Assembly (NCBI GenBank): GCA_947177435.1
Contig: CAMWUM010000107.1
Coordinates: 1-6,587, forward strand
DNA from: an uncultured Muribaculaceae bacterium
GTDB lineage: Bacteria; Bacteroidota; Bacteroidia; Bacteroidales; Muribaculaceae
Reading direction: 5' to 3'
Length of the DNA: 6,587 bases
The notes under the pieces are model-generated. The model ran no database searches. It had not been told where the DNA came from and saw nothing but the letters and a program-made list of their open reading frames with translations. The first letter of the stretch is position 1; each line of letters opens with the position of its first letter. Positions 1 to 3,948 of the stretch are shown here, one piece after another. A program made the translations under genes and the position numbers.

Positions 1-132
1 CTACAAAACTAATACCTTGTCGAATTACTTTGCTGATTATTAGGACTGTAAAACGAGAGGTGTCGATTTCACGACTAAATTCAAGAGAAATTACGTATTT
101 CGGCGTCAGTCGGATGTTGGGGTATATATTAG

Positions 133-192
133 AACTTGTTACATCCAAACTTGGTGCATTAGAACTTGGTGTATCCAAATATGGTACATGTC
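133..192. repeat. Four degenerate 15-bp tandem repeats
   Basis: The units are AACTTGTTACATCCA (133-147), AACTTGGTGCATTAG (148-162), AACTTGGTGTATCCA (163-177) and a weaker AATATGGTACATGTC (178-192). They also read as two 30-bp units (129-158 and 159-188) identical at 24 of 30 positions. A decayed half-unit may precede them (about 115-132). Such short intergenic minisatellites could be neutral or could be spaced regulator-binding half-sites; the 15-bp period is about one and a half helical turns. They lie about 250 bp upstream of the first start codon, too far for a core promoter element. Confidence 0.75.
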
Positions 193-232
193 TGTGAATC
201 ATCAATGGGTTGTGGTAATTGGTCATAATGTT

Positions 233-258
233 ATGTAGGGGCATCGCTTTTCGAGGTC
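233..258 (+). repeat. REP-like palindromic element, left copy
   Basis: This 26-bp stretch begins ATGTAGGGGCATCGC. It matches the reverse complement of 300-325 at 21 of 26 positions, so the two form an inverted pair separated by 41 bp. Within this copy the 8-bp half-arms around the TTT loop pair imperfectly: four Watson-Crick pairs in the core positions, one more at the base, one G-T wobble and two mismatches. Short palindromic elements starting near GTAGGG are, from memory, common between genes in Bacteroidales; that family link is inference. Confidence 0.6.
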
Positions 259-270
259 GAGCAAGAAGAT

Positions 271-297
271 GGTTGAAAATATCAAGTATTTTTGACC
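271..297 (+). other. Hairpin between the two REP-like copies
   Basis: GGTTGAAAATA (271-281) can pair with TATTTTTGACC (287-297) around a five-base TCAAG loop. As plus-strand RNA all 11 positions pair if two adjacent G-U wobbles are allowed; as DNA two positions mismatch. The stem is AU-rich and has no T-tract after it, so a classic intrinsic terminator on this strand is not supported. It sits centrally in the 41-bp spacer of the inverted pair. Confidence 0.45.
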
Positions 298-299
298 CA

Positions 300-325
300 G
301 ACATGGCAAAGCCATGTCCCTACAT
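300..325 (-). repeat. REP-like palindromic element, right copy with perfect hairpin
   Basis: GACATGGC (300-307) and GCCATGTC (311-318) form a perfect 8-bp stem with an AAA loop, followed by the CCTACAT flank (319-325). In the reverse orientation it reads ATGTAGGGACATGGC, matching the left copy. The flank 314-325 can alternatively pair with 233-244 (11 of 12 positions), so local and long-range pairings are mutually exclusive. It could act as an mRNA-stabilising or terminating structure for an upstream transcript, or be a remnant of REP-type mobility. Confidence 0.65.
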
Positions 326-390
326 TTCCTTGATTCCATCTTTGATACGCTGGGGAAGTTACGATTTTTTCCTTCACTACAAAGTGTTTA

Positions 391-422
391 TTTGGTGGGC
401 GGGGAAATAATGCGTATATTTG
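391..422 (+). promoter_or_regulatory. Bacteroides-type promoter for the GH43 operon
   Basis: TTTG at 391-394 and TATATTTG at 415-422 match the Bacteroidetes primary sigma factor consensus (TTTG, 19-21 bp spacer, TAnnTTTG), with a spacer of exactly 20 bp. This predicts transcription starting near 426-430 and a very short leader before the ATG at 441. No Shine-Dalgarno sequence is present, as is usual in this phylum. The spacer contains GGGAAATAATG (402-412), which recurs at the same distance from the -7 box before the third gene. Confidence 0.75.
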
Positions 423-440
423 CGGTGAAAAACTATTCTT

Positions 441-2360
441 ATGCAACCAAAAGCCATAATTGCGGCGCTGGCGTTGGCCTCGGGGCTGGCGCAGGCGCAA
501 AACCCTATTATCCACGACCAGTTCACGGCCGACCCGACGGCGCGAGTGTTCGACGGCCGCGTTTACCTTTACCCGTCGCATGACATACCGCCTGTCGAGA
601 AACTTGAGGGCTGGTTCTGCATGCCTGACTATCACGTGTTTTCGTCGGCCGACCTGGTGCGCTGGACTGATCACGGCGTGATTCTCCGCCAGGAGGATGT
701 GCCATGGGGCGACCCTGAGGCGTACTCGATGTGGGCGCCCGATTGCGTGGAGCGTGGCGGCAAGTATTATTTCTATTTTCCCGACGCGCCACGCGGCCAG
801 AAGAGCTTCGGCGTGGGCGTGGCTGTGGCTGATAAGCCCGAGGGACCGTTCACGCCTATGGATAAGCCGATTGAGGGGCTGATGGGCATCGACCCGTGTG
901 TGCTCGTTGACGACGACGGCAAAAGCTACATCTATTGGGCTGGCATGGGCATACGCGGAGCCGAACTCGACTCCACGATGGCCGCGCTGGCCACGCCGCC
1001 GGCCGTAATGGAGGGCCTGCCGGAGGGATTCAAAGAGGGGCCGTTCGCTTTCAAACGTCAGGGAAAGTATTATCTGACGTTCCCTTGGGTGCGTAAGAAG
1101 AACGGTACAGAGACTCTTGCCTATGTAATGAGCGACAACCCGCTCGGTCCGTGGGAGTTCAAGGGATTGATTATGGAGGAGCACCCTAACGGCTGCTGGA
1201 CCAACCATCACTCCATCGTGGAGATTGACGGGCAGTGGTATATCTTCTATCACCGCAACGATTACTCGCCCAAATTTGACAAAAGCCGCTCTGCGCGCAT
1301 TGATTATCTGGAGTTTGAACCTGACGGAACGATTGCCCTGGTCAAACCCACCAACCGCGGCGTGGGCGTGGCCGACCCTTACGACCGCCTGCAGATTGAC
1401 CGAGGCGTGAGCGCGGAGGGCAAGGTGGAGTATCTCGATAAGGATAATCCATTTGATGGCTGGTACATACGTCTTAAGAAGGGCGAAAAGGTTGAGTTCC
1501 CCCGTGTCAATTTTGGCGGATGCGCGCCATCGAATATGGTCGCACGTGTACGCACGAAAGAGGGCGCCCGCATCAAAGTCAACGGTCTCACTATGGATGT
1601 GCCCAAACTTGAGGAATGGCGTACGCTGCGCGCTGAGATTTTCGGACGTGCTCTGGCCGATGCCGACACTCTCACTGTGGCCTGCACGCGAGGCACGATT
1701 GATATTGACTGGATGCAGTTCTTCCGCGACGAGACCGAGCAGGCCGGCACGCTCAACGGCGTGTATTTCACTGCTCCGCAGGGCTTTTTCTCGCTGCCGG
1801 ACCGCCAGGGCTTCATCCGCCGATGGCACGTGCTCGAGCCTATAAGCATGAACATCCGCACCAACGTCATTTTCACCGACTCTTACCTTCGTGAGGTGTT
1901 TGGCCACAGCCATTTCGGTGGGCAGCAGACCCTAATTCCCACAGACGGTCAGACGGTCGAGGTGGGCGACAGCGTGCAGCTGGCCTGGCACTCGGTCGAG
2001 AGCACGGGCAGCAACGTGCAGCTTTACCGCTTCGCAGGGCTGACCGGACGCCCGGTCTACGGTGTGCTTTTCTGGGCTGTGACTGTGATTGATTGCCCGG
2101 AAGCGCTTGAGAACGTGAGGCTTGCCGCAGGCAGTAACTCGGCCTCAATGTGGTGGATTGATGGCGAGGAGGTGCTGATTCTCTCCGGCGACCGCCGCAT
2201 GGTGATGGACGACGGCATGTCGGCACGCCTGACGCTTACCCCGGGGCGGCACACAATACGTGCCGCAGTGATCAACGGCCCGGGCATGAGCAATTTCTGC
2301 GCGAGATTTATAGATGAGAACGGCGCTCCGGTGACCCACTATTTAATTTGTGAACAATGA
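441..2360 (+). CDS. Secreted GH43 enzyme (arabinofuranosidase/xylosidase type) with CBM6-like and C-terminal modules
   Basis: The protein has 639 residues. Residues 1-19 form a signal peptide with probable cleavage at AQA|QN. Residues 21-310 are a GH43 five-bladed propeller of the type seen in arabinoxylan arabinofuranohydrolases and related xylosidases. By family comparison the base is D31 (TADPTA), the pKa-modulating Asp is D151 (GIDPCVLVDDDG) and the acid is E199 (KEGPF); H256 in NHHSIVE fits the conserved metal-site histidine. Residues 320-428 resemble a CBM6 beta-sandwich, ending IDIDWMQFF. Residues 435-639 are a further beta-rich module (GSNSASMWW, VINGPGMSNFC) that I recall from Bacteroidales GH43 and esterase proteins; I see no catalytic motif in it. 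The ATG at 441 is the first after an in-frame TGA at 426-428 and lies just after the promoter. The likely role is release of arabinofuranosyl or xylosyl residues from hemicellulose outside the cytoplasm. Family confidence is high; exact linkage and subfamily are unknown. Confidence 0.93.
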   Translation: MQPKAIIAALALASGLAQAQNPIIHDQFTADPTARVFDGRVYLYPSHDIPPVEKLEGWFCMPDYHVFSSADLVRWTDHGVILRQEDVPWGDPEAYSMWAPDCVERGGKYYFYFPDAPRGQKSFGVGVAVADKPEGPFTPMDKPIEGLMGIDPCVLVDDDGKSYIYWAGMGIRGAELDSTMAALATPPAVMEGLPEGFKEGPFAFKRQGKYYLTFPWVRKKNGTETLAYVMSDNPLGPWEFKGLIMEEHPNGCWTNHHSIVEIDGQWYIFYHRNDYSPKFDKSRSARIDYLEFEPDGTIALVKPTNRGVGVADPYDRLQIDRGVSAEGKVEYLDKDNPFDGWYIRLKKGEKVEFPRVNFGGCAPSNMVARVRTKEGARIKVNGLTMDVPKLEEWRTLRAEIFGRALADADTLTVACTRGTIDIDWMQFFRDETEQAGTLNGVYFTAPQGFFSLPDRQGFIRRWHVLEPISMNIRTNVIFTDSYLREVFGHSHFGGQQTLIPTDGQTVEVGDSVQLAWHSVESTGSNVQLYRFAGLTGRPVYGVLFWAVTVIDCPEALENVRLAAGSNSASMWWIDGEEVLILSGDRRMVMDDGMSARLTLTPGRHTIRAAVINGPGMSNFCARFIDENGAPVTHYLICEQ

Positions 2361-3784
2361 AACGATACGCGATAACTTTGTGCGCGGCGGCTTGCGCCGC
2401 TGTCGGGGCGATGGCCCAGGATGGCATGCCCTTTATCCACGACCCCTCGACCATCGCCGAGTGTGATGGCAAATACTATACTTTCGGCACCGGCGGCGGT
2501 GGTCTGATATCCGAAGATGGCTGGACGTGGCACAGCGGCGCCGAGAGGCCGGGGCGCGGAGCCGCGCCTGATGTGCTGAAGATTGGTGACAGGTACCTCG
2601 TGGCTTACAGCGCCACGGGCGGCGGACTTGGCGGCGGACACAAAGGGCAGGTGCTGACTATGTGGAACTCAACGCTCGACCCTTCTTCGCCTGAGTTCTC
2701 TTTTTCGGCGCCGATCGTGGTGGCCGAGAGCCTCGACGATGAGGATTGCGACGCGATAGATGCCGGTCTGCTGCTCGACCCGACCACGGGACGCCTCTGG
2801 TGCTCATATGGCACGTATTTCGGATTTATCCGCCTGGTGGAACTTGATCCGGCCACCGGCGAGAGGATGCCCGGCAACGAGGCGATTAACATTGCTATCG
2901 ACTGCGAGGCCACAGACCTGGTGTACCGCGACGGTTGGTATTATCTGCTTGGCACTCACGGCACGTGCTGCGATGGTGCCAACTCTACATATAATATAGT
3001 GGTAGGACGCTCGCGCCACGTCACCGGCCCGTACCTCGACAATATGGGGCGCGACATGCTGCTCGGTGGCGGCAAGATGGTAAAGTCTGCCGAGGAGCGC
3101 CGCTTCGGCGCGGGTCATTTCGGCCGCACCGTGGTGGACGACGGCGTCGAAAAGATGTCGTTCCACTTTGAGGCTGATCTCGATAGGGGAGGGTACTCGG
3201 TCCTCGCCATCCGTCCGCTTCTTTGGCAGGATGGTTGGCCCGTAGGCGGCGACCTGCTCGAAGACGGACTGTACAGGATAGAATCTGCGCGGCGCGGCTA
3301 TGCCTTGGAGTTAGCCGTCGATTTCCAGCGCATGGAGATGCCGCGACGCCGCTTCTGGGAGATTGACACCGCGGCTATCGTGCCTCTGCCAGACCAGACA
3401 TTGGCCGATGTTGCCGGTGCATGGGCCGAAGGCGCTATTCCCGCCCGCTTGGGCGACTATATGGCCCGACCGCACCAGCGCTGGCGCATCGAGGCCGTGC
3501 CCGACGCAGGAGGATTTCTCGGCGGCCAGTATTGCAAGATCGTGATTGACGGCACCGGGCGCGCGCTTGCCGCCACTGACCGCAAGGAGGTGGAGGTTGT
3601 GCCAGCCTTCGACGGCAGCGACTCGCAGCTCTGGCGCATCGAGCAGGCAGTAGACGGCACCTACCGCATCATACCCAAGAGCGACGAGTCGCTGGTGCTC
3701 ATCTCGGCTGGCGACAGTACGCCTTCGTTGGGTGCCTGGGATGCCTGGAGCGACAACTGCAAGTGGCGCCTGCGGGGCATCTGA
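2357..3784 (+). CDS. Secreted GH43 endo-arabinanase-like enzyme with C-terminal beta-trefoil
   Basis: The protein has 475 residues. Residues 1-20 are a signal peptide (cleavage AMA|QD). Residues 24-300 form a GH43 propeller closest to arabinan endo-1,5-alpha-L-arabinanases. Expected catalytic residues are base D29 (HDPSTI), pKa modulator D135 (DAIDAG, family NAIDP) and acid E184 (CEATDLVYRDGWYYLL). The arabinanase signature follows: a Cys pair (C204, C205), then NSTYNIVVGRS and TGPY; H254 in GAGHFG fits the metal-site histidine. Residues 303-475 look like a ricin/CBM13-type beta-trefoil with three QxW-like repeats (QRWRI 374-378, QLWRI 424-428, CKWRL 468-472) and a long insertion in the first repeat (about 325-370). 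Its ATG overlaps the previous stop as ATGA, so the two genes are almost certainly co-transcribed and translationally coupled. Predicted role: cutting or trimming alpha-1,5-arabinan or arabinose side chains. The P-to-A change after D135 and the untested specificity leave the exact activity open. Confidence 0.92.
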   Translation: MKRYAITLCAAACAAVGAMAQDGMPFIHDPSTIAECDGKYYTFGTGGGGLISEDGWTWHSGAERPGRGAAPDVLKIGDRYLVAYSATGGGLGGGHKGQVLTMWNSTLDPSSPEFSFSAPIVVAESLDDEDCDAIDAGLLLDPTTGRLWCSYGTYFGFIRLVELDPATGERMPGNEAINIAIDCEATDLVYRDGWYYLLGTHGTCCDGANSTYNIVVGRSRHVTGPYLDNMGRDMLLGGGKMVKSAEERRFGAGHFGRTVVDDGVEKMSFHFEADLDRGGYSVLAIRPLLWQDGWPVGGDLLEDGLYRIESARRGYALELAVDFQRMEMPRRRFWEIDTAAIVPLPDQTLADVAGAWAEGAIPARLGDYMARPHQRWRIEAVPDAGGFLGGQYCKIVIDGTGRALAATDRKEVEVVPAFDGSDSQLWRIEQAVDGTYRIIPKSDESLVLISAGDSTPSLGAWDAWSDNCKWRLRGI

Positions 3785-3815
3785 ATTTTATCTTATTAGT
3801 GGTATTTTCAAGTGT

Positions 3816-3840
3816 TGCGTAACGCAGGAATACGATTTTT
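3816..3840 (+). terminator. Possible weak terminator after the GH43 operon
   Basis: TGCG (3816-3819) and CGCA (3823-3826) form a 4-bp stem with a TAA loop, extendable by one T-G wobble, and a run of five T lies at 3836-3840. The stem is short and the T-tract sits about 10 bases away, so termination would be inefficient at best. The match may be chance. Confidence 0.2.
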
Positions 3841-3877
3841 GTAGCGCGAGTTTGCGTATTTGTTATGTATTGTTACA

Positions 3878-3901
3878 ATTACCCAAGTATTATTGGGAAA
3901 T
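3878..3901. promoter_or_regulatory. Operator-like dyad before the GH5-GH43 gene
   Basis: CCCAA (3882-3886) and TTGGG (3893-3897) form a perfect inverted repeat around a 6-bp spacer. The symmetry continues outward to 3878 and 3901, giving 8 of 9 matched pairs. It sits where the -33 element would lie, next to the -7 box at 3908-3915, so a bound regulator could block or replace -33 recognition. No equivalent dyad occurs at the first promoter. This is a candidate site only. Confidence 0.35.
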
Positions 3902-3916
3902 AATGGCTAATTTTGC
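3895..3916 (+). promoter_or_regulatory. Promoter -7 box of the GH5-GH43 gene with shared upstream block
   Basis: TAATTTTG (3908-3915) matches the Bacteroidetes -7 consensus TAnnTTTG. GGGAAATAATG (3895-3905) precedes it, identical to 402-412 and at the same spacing; the 22-bp stretches 402-423 and 3895-3916 agree at 18 positions. A good TTTG -33 element is not found 19-21 bp upstream (the bases there are CAAG), so the promoter may be weak or activator-dependent. The predicted start of transcription is near 3920, about 30 bases before the ATG. Confidence 0.5.
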
Positions 3917-3948
3917 AAAATCAAATTCACTCTCTTTCTTTTTGCCCA

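Larger units (their letters stand above)
1..440. other. AT-rich intergenic region upstream of the GH43 operon
   Basis: No convincing gene is visible here. The left edge has one reading frame ending at a TAG at 41-43 (13 residues, ending NYFADY), which could be the tail of an upstream gene but is too short to identify. Another frame is open from 3 to a TGA at 195-197, but it reads through the tandem repeats and has low-complexity content, so I do not call it. The stretch holds, in order, an unexplained part (1-132) with only a small dyad (GTCG 62-65 / CGAC 72-75), four 15-bp degenerate repeats, a pair of inverted REP-like elements with a hairpin between them, and the promoter for the first gene. 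Its base composition is clearly more AT-rich than the genes that follow. Confidence 0.7.
3785..3948 (+). other. Intergenic gap with separate regulatory signals
   Basis: This 164-bp AT-rich gap separates the two-gene operon from the third gene. It holds a weak hairpin, a dyad, and a -7-type promoter box. The bases just before the ATG at 3949 are pyrimidine-rich with no Shine-Dalgarno match. The gap suggests that the third gene can be transcribed independently, although read-through from the operon is possible because no strong terminator is seen. Confidence 0.6.

Noticed and set aside
62..75. GTCG-N6-CGAC dyad near the left edge
   Set aside because: Four-base arms are expected by chance, and nothing nearby gives it a role.
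3..197. 64-codon frame open from the left edge through the tandem repeats
   Set aside because: The product is low in complexity and follows the 15-bp repeat; no start is visible and no domain is recognisable. AT-rich intergenic composition argues against coding, though a partial upstream gene cannot be fully excluded.
219..410. 63-codon plus-strand frame before the first gene
   Set aside because: It runs through the REP-like pair and the promoter, has no promoter of its own that I can see, and gives no recognisable protein.
282..1913. 543-codon open frame on the minus strand opposite the first GH43 gene
   Set aside because: The plus strand encodes a full GH43 protein with signal peptide, catalytic residues and a matching promoter. 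The minus-strand product is rich in His, Arg, Val and Ala with no recognisable domain, as expected when a GC-rich gene suppresses stops on the opposite strand.
2344..2350. TAATTTG just before the second GH43 start, resembling a -7 box
   Set aside because: It is one base short of TAnnTTTG, lies within the end of the first gene, and the ATGA overlap explains expression by coupling.
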